From: Smittium mucronatum
Taxonomy: Eukaryota; Kickxellomycota; Harpellomycetes; Harpellales; Legeriomycetaceae
Reading direction: 5' to 3'
Length of the DNA stretch: 12,282 bases
Assembly (NCBI GenBank): GCA_001953115.1
Contig: LSSL01006871.1
Span: 1 to 12,282 of the forward strand
Shown: piece after piece, positions 1 to 8,820 of the stretch
Layout of the letters: every line of letters begins with the position of its first letter
Numbering within the stretch: the first letter of the stretch is position 1
The notes under the pieces: generated by a model
The model's database searches: none
What the model was told of the DNA's origin: nothing
What the model saw: only the letters and a program-made list of their open reading frames with translations
Position numbers and translations under genes: made by a program

Positions 1-3000
1 GAAACTATCTATATTGTGTTGTTTTTTCAAATACACAAGTTCGTTCTGGCATAGTTTTAATTGGTTAATGCAATCATTAAGCTGATTATCTTTCTTGTTT
101 ATAAGAGTGGTTTTAGAATTTATAGCTGACTTGAGAGACATCAGTTCTTGTTTATATTTAGTAACAATATCATTATTAGCTGTGCAATTTTCACAAGATT
201 TCACCACTGAAGGGTCCGATTTAAAATGACTTTGAACAGATGGCGCTTTTTCTGTATGATCAACCTTGTTGAAAGGAATATCAATTGACTTTGGGCTGGA
301 AATATTGACTTCACTTATTGTAAAAGTGTCTCTTTGAGATTGTAGAAATAGTTCGTGTTCAAGTATTGATATTCTCTCCTTTAATTTGCTAATATTCGTG
401 TTTAGTGTGTGAATTTTAGCATTGTGGCTTAATTCTAATAGAGAAATATCAGTATCTTTCTCCTCTATCGTATGAACAACCGAGAGTTTTAATTTTTCAA
501 TTTGAGATTCTAAATTGGAGATATACTCTGTTCTAGGATCCTGTTCAAACTGAGCCTGTTTGGTTTCTAGTTCATTTATCCGTTGATGAAGCATTTTTAT
601 GGTTTCTGATTGAGATAACCTTGTCTTTTTTTCAAACTCGTACAATTCGTAAATATCTTGTTCTGAACCATAATGATCATAGCCAGATTTCGTGGTAGCG
701 TAACTATGAGCGAAACTGCTTCTTGTAAAGTTCATTTCATGTGATGCAAGGTCAGATTCAACAATTTCGACTTTGGCATTTTTATCAACTATATTAATGG
801 CGTGTTTAGATAAATTAGATGATTTAGGGCTATAAATTTCGAGTTTAACTATTGAAAGTGTAGAAACGAGTAAATCCATAGAAGTTTGCATTGCGGAAAT
901 TCTATCTAAAGGTGCTTTTTGGTTGGAAACAGAATCTTCAAAGTCAATCCTCTGGTTAGTATACTCTCCAAAGAATAGGTGATCTTGTTTGAAATCAGTA
1001 ATCGAGTTTTCCAAACCGAATATAAACATACTTTCATTATATAGGATAGATTCTACTTGTGATAATTGCTCATCTTTGTGAAATTCTTGGTTATTATTTA
1101 TTGATTCAGAAACAATTTTGCTTGAAGCCTCGGAAATAGAGTTAGATTCTTGACCGTTTTGTTTTTTTTGCAAGGATCTAATTGAGCTTATTGTGGGGAA
1201 GATCAATTTCATTCTCTCGGTCCATTTTTGTAAAATTAAATGATACTCCCGTATAGCAGATTTTTGGCTCTCCAGCAAATCCTTCAATAGGTTAGGTGAC
1301 TCTAAAATGGAATTAGATTTTGTTTTAGATATTTTCGAAAGCTCTATGTAATCGAGTTCCAATTTGGGATTATACTTAGCTCCCTTATTTGATATTTTGA
1401 TGATGCTGGGCTTGGAAGAGGCCTTTGTTTTCGGAAACGTATTATAAAAAGCAGGAACATTGTTCGTTTTAATTAGAGCACTGTTCAAATTAACAAATGT
1501 TGAAGGGTCATGAGGAACAGATTCTATGACATCGAATTTAGCAGTTTGAAGATTGGTTGTGTTTGAAAGTTGATTATCTGGAAACTTGAAGTTATCTATC
1601 TTAATAATTGATTCATTTTGCAACGGACCTTCAGAAGAGTTTAAACCAACTTCCTTACATTTTCTACGAATGAAATTATTTTGTGGTGTTTGAGGCTTGT
1701 AGGCTTCATTTGTTTTATCGAGTTGACACGAATCAGGCCTCGTAGATTGTGGTTGAGCAGACCCTGGTGGATTTGGCAAATCAGATGGTGTTTCATGATT
1801 TTTTATAAGAGCAGAATTGTTTGGTTTGAAAGCATTAGGATTGATTGGTAAATATGTTGTGCTTTTATCGCAGTTTCCTGTCAATTCTAAAATAATAATA
1901 ATAATCAAACATTACTTGAAAATTTATGACACATAATATCTAAAAGTATGTTAAATTTAGAATATTACCTTCATTTTCACTAAAATTACAAGTGTTTTTG
2001 AGTTGCGTTCCATCCTCTGATTTTTCCTCATAAAGACTTGTCCCTTTGAAGCGCTTGGAATAGTTGGAGGAAGTGATTGTAAGAGAAATATTAGTGCGTG
2101 GTGACTCGCTACGTTTGATTTTTTTCAAAACCAGCTTGCCTTTAGGGTAATTATCAGCAATATTATTGCTACTACTGCTGCTATTATTACTGCTACTACT
2201 ATTTATAGGGCTTTTTAAGTTGTTAAGCGGTTTGTGGTTGTTTTTAGGGCTAAAAACTATAATTCTTTTAGGTGACCTAGACTGTACAGGTTCCGGAAGC
2301 ATTTCATCTTGCTCATGACTGTCTATATAACTGGATATTGATTTAGAATTTTTAGGCAATTCGAGAGATTTATTATTCTTATTCAGAACTTGGAAATGTC
2401 CATTTTTAGAGTTTTTCTTGAAGCTATCATTAGCATCACTAGTAGGTACTTCCTTAAATAGAGGGGATTTATGAGCCGTTGAAGTTATCCTTGGATATTT
2501 TGAGTTGAAAGAATCACTATTCATACTGTAACTATCACTAAGCTGTATTATAGTAGACGCGTGGTTAGAAACACTGCTTCTAGAGCTATCAGATTCAAAG
2601 CTTTTGGGTCTTAAATACTTATTCAGAAATTTCCCACCGCCACCTCCACTGGTGCCTACAGAATACCTACCTCCAACTTCATTATTAACATTACTAGTAT
2701 CCGTAGCAAAAGGAATGTTTTTAATCATGTTGTAAAGACCAAAAATAAACGAGCCTTCATCGTTTACGGGCTTATTTTCAGCTGTAGACTCAATTTTTGT
2801 TTCTCTCAGGTCGACATCGGAGCCCGTCTGTAATATCATACTCCTTCTCGATTTGACCAAATGTAGATTTATTATATTACTGTATGATGAGCTACAATTT
2901 TTTGGGTCGATATTTGGCAAAAGTTGACTACTATCACGCTTGCCTGCCGTTAACTCAGAAGTATTTACATTAACATTAAGAGAATTCTTTGGATTTAATT

Positions 3001-3013
3001 TCCGTTTCCTCAT
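1..3013 (-). CDS. Large coiled-coil protein with disordered Ser/Asn-rich N-terminus (two exons, 3' end beyond the window)
   Basis: Exon 1 runs 3013-1969 and exon 2 runs 1886-1. Exon 2 is open for 628 codons with no stop, so at least 977 residues are encoded and the C-terminus is missing. The start ATG has A at -3. Without splicing, the frame stops at 1940, 28 nt into the intron. Residues 1-350 look disordered: a basic start (RKRK), a Gly run at 123-127, a Ser/Asn run at 271-284, and several Ser-Pro sites. One of these is a full CDK consensus (SPKR, 247-250) directly followed by RIIVF (250-254), which fits the PP1-docking RVxF pattern. Residues about 520-590 look helical and charged. Residues about 760-855 and 919-973 have heptad-like Leu/Ile spacing typical of coiled coils. 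A CxxC (CENC) lies just before the second one. A cytoskeletal or spindle-pole scaffold would fit, but this is inference and no family is recognised. Confidence 0.8.
1887..1968 (-). other. Spliceosomal intron (82 nt) in the coiled-coil gene
   Basis: On the minus strand the exon ends GAAG, the intron begins GTAATATT, and it ends in a T-rich run TATTATTTTAG. Removing it joins two long open frames in phase (split codon G|AA, Glu349). The in-frame TAG at 1942-1940 falls inside the intron, so splicing is needed to reach exon 2. A second AG nine nt further into the exon (ending at 1878) is also in phase. Using it would drop three residues, so the exact acceptor is uncertain. Confidence 0.8.
2162..2203 (-). 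repeat. Coding trinucleotide repeat, Ser/Asn tract
   Basis: Interrupted AGT/AGC/AAT-type codons encode NSSSSNNSSSSSNN (residues 271-284) in exon 1 of the coiled-coil gene. The tract is imperfect and probably length-variable. It lies in the predicted disordered part of the protein. Confidence 0.75.
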
Positions 3014-3632
3014 GTTTTCGATGAAAAGAAGATATCACTTATATCGATAATTTCGTCTAAAGGGGTTCTATATTTCAATTTTTTTAATAAATTTGCAGAT
3101 AGATTTCCATTATTGTTTCTATGTATAAACATAACTCTAAGATTAACCAAACCATTTAAAATAATCATGATAATCATAATGACAAAACCAGTGTCTTATT
3201 AGAATCAGGATTCTATTCACTTTTTTCTAAATAAAACAATTTCATACAAAAATTATGAAACATCTCTCGAAGTTTATTCGAGGTAGCTTAGCATTTGCTT
3301 ATGGGGATGCTTAGTGTGTATATAGTTTATTAAATTTCTTATGTATCTAAAAAGAAGACTATTAATAGCAGCCTATTCTCCAAGTTACACAGGAATTCAC
3401 TATCTCCTCATTTTAAAACTCAATAATAATTCTTAATCATATTTTGGCTTCAAATAATAATAATTATTAGGTAAATAGTAGGATTTAGAATTTGGGTGAA
3501 GTTAATTATCTATAAATAGCATTTCCCATTAACAATCAGCTTTTTAGTTACCCCCAACATCACACCTTTACTCCACTACCACATCTTGCAACCCCACATA
3601 GCCCATATCGTAAACAATTAACTAGCTTAAAG

Positions 3633-3672
3633 CTACAAAACGCGGGACTTGTACTCTACTGGCGTTTTGTAG
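3633..3672. repeat. Perfect 11-bp inverted repeat (hairpin)
   Basis: Arms CTACAAAACGC (3633-3643) and GCGTTTTGTAG (3662-3672) are exact reverse complements around an 18-nt spacer. The stem contains several G-C pairs, unlike the surrounding AT-rich DNA. No tRNA, snRNA or snoRNA signature is recognised. It could be a structured RNA, a remnant of a mobile element, or chance. Confidence 0.5.
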
Positions 3673-3834
3673 ATTCAATTTTCATAAACAGAAGAAAAAT
3701 GCAACTTTACATAAAATAAAAATTTTTTAGAAATGTTTTAAAAAATATCTTGCGAAATCCCCAGCACTTACTTTAAATCAAAGGTCGCAGGTCCATAAAT
3801 ATTAAAAAAATCTCTAAAAAAAACTAATGCAACT

Positions 3835-3890
3835 TTCAGATCAGTCTGAAGTAATTTTAAACCAAAATCTCTGTTTTATAATCAGAGATT
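3835..3890. repeat. Two adjacent small hairpins
   Basis: The first has arms TTCAGA and TCTGAA around TCAG (3835-3850). The second has arms AATCTCTG (3866-3873) and CAGAGATT (3883-3890) around a 9-nt loop. Both are short enough to be chance in such sequence, and no RNA family is recognised. Confidence 0.35.
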
Positions 3891-4436
3891 CGCAGTAATT
3901 TCGTAATCATATTATTTTCATAATCCTTAGTAATCCCCATTTATGTTTGATTTTTTTTACAATAAATAAAATGAATATAAACTAAACAGTTCTTTTAATT
4001 TTTATTAAAAGTATTGCATCTAAACTGGTTTGACTCTTAAAAACTCGCAGCACAAAAACACACTTGATTTTCTTGTCAATAAGCAAATTTATAAAAATGT
4101 TAACATCTTACAATGGGCTAGTCTTATTTATTTTGGCATGGAATTTTTTTTATAGAGTTCAATATACTTTTGGGCCAATAGAGTGAAAAAATAAGTGGAT
4201 TTTTATTTCATTTTTGGCAGATTTATCTTTTACTCATAATAGTATCGAACAACAATGTCGTGGATAGCTTTTCAAATCACAAACATCGTTATTGTAGTTT
4301 ACCAATCTCAACTATATAATTTTTTTTTATAAAGAAATAAATATTAGCCAATCATTTTTTGTGGGAATGCCATTAATGTAAGGGAAAGTGCTTTGAAAAT
4401 GATTTGGCTTAACTCTTACCAGGCCCAAAACTGTGC

Positions 4437-4580
4437 TTAACCCCATTTATGTATATTAAAAATTACAATTAGCCCAAAATCATGATTAGTCCAATAGTAT
4501 ACAAGTATTATTATTCTAGCAATAACATTGAACTAAAGTGAAGGCAGTTTTTTGGACCATATCAGCAATGAAAGGGTCAA
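4437..4580 (-). mobile_element. MITE-like element copy 1 (TTAA-bounded, about 144 bp)
   Basis: The left edge is TTAACCCC. The right edge reads, on the minus strand, TTGACCCTTTC, a one-base-changed TTAA followed by CCCTTTC. The reverse complement aligns from end to end with the element at 4632-4777. Shared colinear blocks include ATTGAACTAAA, TGTATATTAA, an AATAATAC...TATT...GGAC stretch, and GTGAA. It encodes nothing. TTAA flanks with CCC-type termini are the known signature of piggyBac-superfamily elements and their non-autonomous MITEs. The superfamily label is therefore inference from the ends. Confidence 0.6.
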
Positions 4581-4631
4581 CAAAAGCATTAGCCTGTAAT
4601 CAATTAATTTTTTCTACGGAATTTGAATGAT

Positions 4632-4777
4632 TTAACCCTTTCGGAACAGGTGATACAAAAAGCCTTTTCACTTTTAGTTCAATCTTTTTTTTAGACAAAT
4701 AATACTGTATGTTATCGGACAAACCGAAAAGTTATACCAATTTAATTGTTAATATACAAAAATATGAAAGGATTTAA
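4632..4777 (+). mobile_element. MITE-like element copy 2 (TTAA-bounded, about 146 bp)
   Basis: TTAA is present at both edges (4632-4635 and 4774-4777). The left terminus is CCCTTTCGGAAC, and the right terminus on the minus strand is ATCCTTTCATAT, so CCTTTC is shared as a short imperfect terminal inverted repeat. It is a diverged copy, in opposite orientation, of the element 51 bp upstream, with nearly the same length (146 versus 144). A small minus-strand ORF that touches its right end is not considered real. Confidence 0.6.
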
Positions 4778-4876
4778 CCTGGATACAAAAGAATAAATAG
4801 CCGATAAAACTTTAAAAAATTCAGCGTAAATAACTTTCTACTAAACCAACAGTTGGTCAGTGTAAACATTAAAAAA

Positions 4877-4890
4877 TATATATATATATA
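4877..4890. repeat. (TA)7 microsatellite
   Basis: Seven uninterrupted TA dinucleotides follow an A-run in gene-free DNA. Confidence 0.9.
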
Positions 4891-4919
4891 AGTATTCGGG
4901 GAAGGGGAGGGTTGAATAC

Positions 4920-5098
4920 TTAACTCTTTAAGGATCAGATAACCCAACTTCCCACCATCAATATCAAAGGTTAATGCCCCTTGATTCATTCTAAAGTAAA
5001 TTTACACCGCATTATCTAATTATTTTAACTTTCAAATGGGACTATTTAGCATTAAGATTTGGGAATGAGCATATAATCCTGCGATTAAAGAGTTTTAA
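4920..5098. mobile_element. Possible TTAA-bounded element (weak)
   Basis: The left edge is TTAACTCTTTAAGG. The right edge on the minus strand is TTAAAACTCTTTAATC, so ACTCTTTAA is inverted at both ends over 179 bp. The interior does not visibly match the two MITE copies upstream. The call rests only on the ends and the size, and chance is quite possible in AT-rich DNA. Confidence 0.25.
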
Positions 5099-5492
5099 GA
5101 TAGGAAAAATCATACGAGTTATTTTACATGATTTGGCGAAATTCCATTAGCCAACATTAAAATTTGGATTATTTCTGAAAAATAGTCAATAAAAAATATA
5201 TATGGCTAAAGTCATTTAGATACAATATAAATTTTAAGTGACAGAAATCTTTCAAAATATAATAATAACTGTAAGTAATATTACCTATTCTTTCCCAATA
5301 TTAATTTATAAGAGTTCTTTGATCTCAATCAAATCGATATATTTGTGATTATTAAGTGTTGGTTATTGATTTTTGTTAAGTTTATAGATATCCGAGTCAT
5401 ATTTTTCTCCAATTAAATTATAAAGGTGTAATTTAATTATCATTGCTATGTTTTAAAAAAATTCATAATAGTGAAAAAGACGATTTCGACGT
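5099..5492. other. AT-rich intergenic stretch, nothing recognised
   Basis: All frames are full of stops. No repeat, RNA gene or coding signal could be supported here. Confidence 0.6.
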
Positions 5493-5664
5493 TTAACTCT
5501 TTCGTCTCCAGTGGGTCATTTTGCACTGTTCTTATGGCCAATATTTATATTACCTTGATTTCCACTTAAAAAATTAAAATTCTATAGGTTAAATTGTCGA
5601 AGTTGGCAAGTGGATATAAATGTTTCACAAACCGTCCTTAGCACACACGGAGGAAAGAATTTAA
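5493..5664. mobile_element. Second TTAA-bounded MITE-like element (172 bp)
   Basis: TTAA is present at both edges. The left terminus CTCTTTCGTCTCC and the right terminus (minus strand) ATTCTTTCCTCCGTG form an imperfect inverted repeat. The left end matches the left end of the 4632-4777 element at about 15 of 21 positions, and the right end shares TTAAAT-Y-CTTTC with it. The interior is different and richer in GC than its flanks. It is probably a related family with conserved ends. No coding capacity is visible. Confidence 0.45.
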
Positions 5665-6932
5665 ATGAAAAATTATGGAAAAGTTATAATGTGGTCTTAA
5701 TTTTTGGTTATATGTTTTTAATTTTGTCAAATTTAGATATTAACATTTTTTGAATATATGTAATAAGAAAAATTAAAATTTGAGGCGATGCAAGATTAAA
5801 TAGAATAAATCATAGTTTTTTTATCCTTTGTTACCTCCCTAGAAAATTTTTATTTAGCGCATATTCACGTTATTCTCTTTTTCTTTATACTAACATTTAC
5901 AACTATAGGTCGATTAGTAGTGGAAAAATAATAATGAAAACAAAAGTTAAACAAAATAACCCATTCAAATGGATTTTGAAATGCAGACCGTTTAATCAAG
6001 AACCAAGAAGGCTCTGTTATTATTTTATCAGTTTTCAGTATTATTATTTTCGAAAACCTGTATATAGGACAAAAATAGAAAACAAGAAAGTTTTTAACAA
6101 AAAAAAAAAAACACAGTTTCAAAAAAAGTAAACATTATACTTCAAGTTTCTCGAAAACTTGCTTATAATATAAAAATAAGTGTAATTTACGAGTCAATTT
6201 TGTGCGTTTATTAATAATAATTTATTTTCAATCTCTTAACAAAAATATTTTGATTTTGTCTAATAAACCTTAAACATATGTTTGAAGAATGCAATTTTTT
6301 TTTAAAAAAAATATTAATATTTATCTTAATGTTCATTCTTTCCTTTTTTTGAAAAACTTTAATAAAATTATTATCTTTTACCCTTTGTTATGCAAAATAC
6401 AACAACAATAATATAATTTTAAATACCAGTATTTGTTTTCATTTAACAAGATGACGCATAATCCAATTTATTACTATCCAATAGCCTTTAGCGATCAAAC
6501 CCAATATGTTAGATATAAGCAGATTTAACGCTTTAAACACTGACAGCATTCTAATCCATTTATTAAGTCTATCAATATTTTACTCTTTCACCTTTATAAT
6601 ACTTTGATGTATGGTGTCATGAATCTTAAAAAACTGGAATTTTTTAATCACATTTTCTAACAAAATATAATTTAGAACTATCGTCAAATGAAGATATACC
6701 AATTTTTTGATTCAAGCAAGTTTAAAACCATATTCTAATATTATGGATTAATGCGCCAATTTTTTTGTGAAATTTCCAGCGTGTCAATTAATTTGCTCAG
6801 TAATATAGGTGCTGAGGCATATACACACCGAATTAATTTTAAAACATCAATATTTATACCAAAAAATAAATAAGGTCAACTTTGGTAATATATCCCAGAA
6901 CATAAGAAAAATATACAAGGTATTCTAATCAT
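5665..6932. other. AT-rich intergenic stretch with homopolymers
   Basis: The interval has no supported gene. Two short ORFs overlap on opposite strands around 5865-6131. They are rich in Lys/Phe/Tyr codons, as expected from A- and T-rich DNA, and are not credible. A 12-A run lies at about 6101. No tRNA-like or repeat-derived structure was found. Confidence 0.6.
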
Positions 6933-7013
6933 TATATATATATATATATATAGTATTTTTTTAAATCAAGTTTAATGAATTAAGAATAAAATCTTTCTGA
7001 ATAATGATTAGAA
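6923..7013. repeat. 12-bp inverted repeat upstream of the L-domain gene
   Basis: TTCTAATCATTA (6923-6934) is the exact reverse complement of TAATGATTAGAA (7002-7013). The left arm overlaps the start of a TA microsatellite. The pair ends about 80 nt before the start codon at 7092, so a regulatory role is possible. A match of this length could also arise by chance in AT-rich DNA. Confidence 0.35.
6933..6952. repeat. (TA)10 microsatellite
   Basis: Ten uninterrupted TA dinucleotides lie about 140 nt upstream of the start codon of the L-domain gene. Confidence 0.9.
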
Positions 7014-7091
7014 AGGAAAAGAAGATTTATACAATAAAAAGAAATAGAGTTTTGAAAGGAGGGAACATCAATAAATTGCTTTATATATAAA

Positions 7092-8198
7092 ATGGAATAT
7101 ATACTTTTAGCCGTATACCTATTTCTTTTAAACGTTATGGGTATAAATAATTCAAATATTTTTTTCTATATTGAATTAGCACATTCAATAAATGAAAATT
7201 TTGCATTTTTTTTAGGTATTTGTGAAAAAGAGTCATTTCTGGATGAAAGTCTGATAAAATCAATCAATACCAAAGAAATAAACCAGAACATATGCATAAT
7301 GGGAACTAACTTGATAGAAATATCGTTTCCAAATCTGGAAAAATTAACTGGATCTATACATATTATCAATAATAAGGATATAAAGTCGATTAAATTTAAA
7401 AACCTAAATATAATTACAGGAGATGTAAGAATACAGGGAAACTTAAAATTGAATAGAATAAATTTAGGCCATTTAAATTCTGCAGGATCAATAAATATCG
7501 AAAATAACCCTGTTCTTGTTAACGTCCGACTCAACTCTCTTTCAAAAACGAAATACTTAATTCTAATAGAAAACTCTATATCAAATTTCAGTGCAAATAA
7601 ATTGACTGATATAGAAATGATTGTGATCAGGATGTGTAATAAATTAAAGGGGATATATTTTTATAGTCTAGTAATAGTAAAAGACGATTTGGAAATTGAT
7701 TGTGAGACAAATGAATTATCAGTACACCTACCAAATCTTCAACACATAGTCGGAAACGCAAATTTCGGAGGAGTATTAGAATTAGATATTAGATCTTTGA
7801 TATCATCTTCTGGTAGTTTGAATTTAAGTAAAAATTATTTCAAATCCCTGAACTTAGAAAATTTAATAAGTGTAAATGATTGGATTTCTATAAACAGAAA
7901 TTCAAAACTAATCTCCCTGAATTTGATTAATCTAAAGAAGGTAGGTAATATTTATATAGATTCAAACGAGAATTTGAAGTTGGGAGATTATAAATTTCAG
8001 CATTTGAAGACCATAAAAGGTGATTTGGACATCTCAGGGGATATCAATTCATTGAAAGTACCTAAAATATCCTTTGTGGGAGGGAATTTTAGAATTTCAT
8101 ATTATTTTATTTTTGACTGTAAAAGCGTCTATAATGTTAGAAACATAGGTATTTCTCCTCGATGCAAAAGATATGATCCAAAAAATATTGAAATATGA
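7092..8198 (+). CDS. Secreted receptor-L-domain protein, Ecm33/Sps2-like, without GPI tail
   Basis: Read without splicing, the ORF gives 368 residues. A hydrophobic N-terminus (EYILLAVYLFLLNVMG) is a good secretion signal. The rest is about twelve short repeats of the pattern G-x-I-x-I-x-x-N-x-x-L-x-x-I-x-L-x-x-L, as in receptor L-domains. The C-terminal FDCKSVYNVRN...RCK resembles the Cys-bounded end of fungal Ecm33/Sps2 domains. In that family such proteins act at the cell surface or wall, usually GPI-anchored. Here the protein stops soon after the last Cys (YDPKNIEI), with no omega site or hydrophobic tail, so it is probably soluble or wall-associated. Two N-glycosylation sequons (NFS, NLS) lie in the repeats. 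The start context TAAAATGG is favourable. A 75-nt in-frame candidate intron (7141-7215) would shorten the product to 343 residues. The family call is from pattern recognition only. Confidence 0.8.
   Translation: MEYILLAVYLFLLNVMGINNSNIFFYIELAHSINENFAFFLGICEKESFLDESLIKSINTKEINQNICIMGTNLIEISFPNLEKLTGSIHIINNKDIKSIKFKNLNIITGDVRIQGNLKLNRINLGHLNSAGSINIENNPVLVNVRLNSLSKTKYLILIENSISNFSANKLTDIEMIVIRMCNKLKGIYFYSLVIVKDDLEIDCETNELSVHLPNLQHIVGNANFGGVLELDIRSLISSSGSLNLSKNYFKSLNLENLISVNDWISINRNSKLISLNLINLKKVGNIYIDSNENLKLGDYKFQHLKTIKGDLDISGDINSLKVPKISFVGGNFRISYYFIFDCKSVYNVRNIGISPRCKRYDPKNIEI
7141..7215 (+). other. Candidate in-frame intron (75 nt) in the L-domain gene
   Basis: It starts GTATAAATAA and ends TTTTTTTTAG, and its length is a multiple of three with no stop, so the ORF is open either way. 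It is Phe/Asn-rich when translated (for example NIFFYIEL) and unlike the repeats. Removing it places the signal peptide directly before GICEKES, so the mature protein would begin near the first domain Cys, as is usual in Ecm33-like proteins. The length is close to the 82-nt intron of the other gene. No clear branch point is seen. Confidence 0.5.
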
Positions 8199-8820
8199 GT
8201 TTCATATTTATACTTAAAATAGATACTGATACGGAAAATTATAAAGCTCTAAAAACTAACAACTTCCCTTAAGAATTAAGCAGTTTTATAGCGTAGACTA
8301 TTAATCACCAAAAAAAACAAAAAATTATCTATTATAATTTTTTTTCTTGATATATTTATTAATAAAATTATATTGAACTAATTACATGCATTTCTATCAT
8401 CTCCGTAATCTAAATATTGGTGTTAAAGCAAAATTTATTTTAAAATAAACGAAGAAACTTTTTCCTATGTTATATTGTTTGATTTTAAGGCTTATGCTTT
8501 TTTAACTGTTAATCTTTGGTTTTTGGACTATTTAAACACTTTTTTTATTAGAATATAAAAATAAAAATAGAGGTAGATTGATTTTCAAAATGTGGTATAT
8601 ATAAAAAAAATGTATAAATTTTTTTTAAAATATTAAGTAAAATTTTTGTCTTGATAAAATCAGAGATATTTTCAACTCGCCAAATTATCAAAGAGAATAA
8701 AGTAATAATTTACTGGGGTTTTCACTATTATTATCAATCTTTTGGCTTAGTTTAATGATTTTGATCTTTAGCTTTTCCTCATATTACTGATATATTAAAC
8801 TTGATGTTTTTAAATAAGCA
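8199..8820. other. 3' flank and AT-rich intergenic stretch
   Basis: This region follows the stop codon of the L-domain gene. An AATAAA at 8361-8366, 163 nt downstream, could serve as a polyadenylation signal, but such hexamers are common in this DNA. There is no credible ORF, and no downstream exon encoding a GPI-type hydrophobic tail is apparent. Confidence 0.5.

Larger units (their letters stand above)
3014..4408. other. Gene-free interval upstream of the coiled-coil gene
   Basis: Every frame is stop-rich and no coding signature is visible on either strand. The part next to 3013 should contain the promoter of the minus-strand gene, but no clear TATA box can be assigned. About 3540-3680 is richer in GC, with a C-rich plus strand, and contains the hairpin at 3633-3672. 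Two small hairpins lie at 3835-3850 and 3866-3890. An 11-mer, AATGCAACTTT, occurs at both about 3698 and about 3827. Confidence 0.6.

Noticed and set aside
4141..4200. Possible third, partial copy of the 144-146 bp MITE (AGTTCAATATAC...CCAATAG)
   Set aside because: Only two short words match, spacing differs from the two good copies, and no TTAA-CCC edge is visible.
4774..4989. 71-codon minus-strand ORF
   Set aside because: It is translated partly from the TA microsatellite (Tyr-Ile run) and abuts the MITE edge. It has no domain or conserved pattern and lies in repeat-shaped DNA.
5865..6131. Overlapping short ORFs on both strands (85 and 65 codons)
   Set aside because: They are mutually antisense, dominated by Phe/Tyr/Lys codons from T- and A-runs, and have no recognisable features.
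7166..7534. 122-codon minus-strand ORF
   Set aside because: It is an antisense shadow of the L-domain gene, whose plus-strand repeats and signal peptide are clearly the coding reading.
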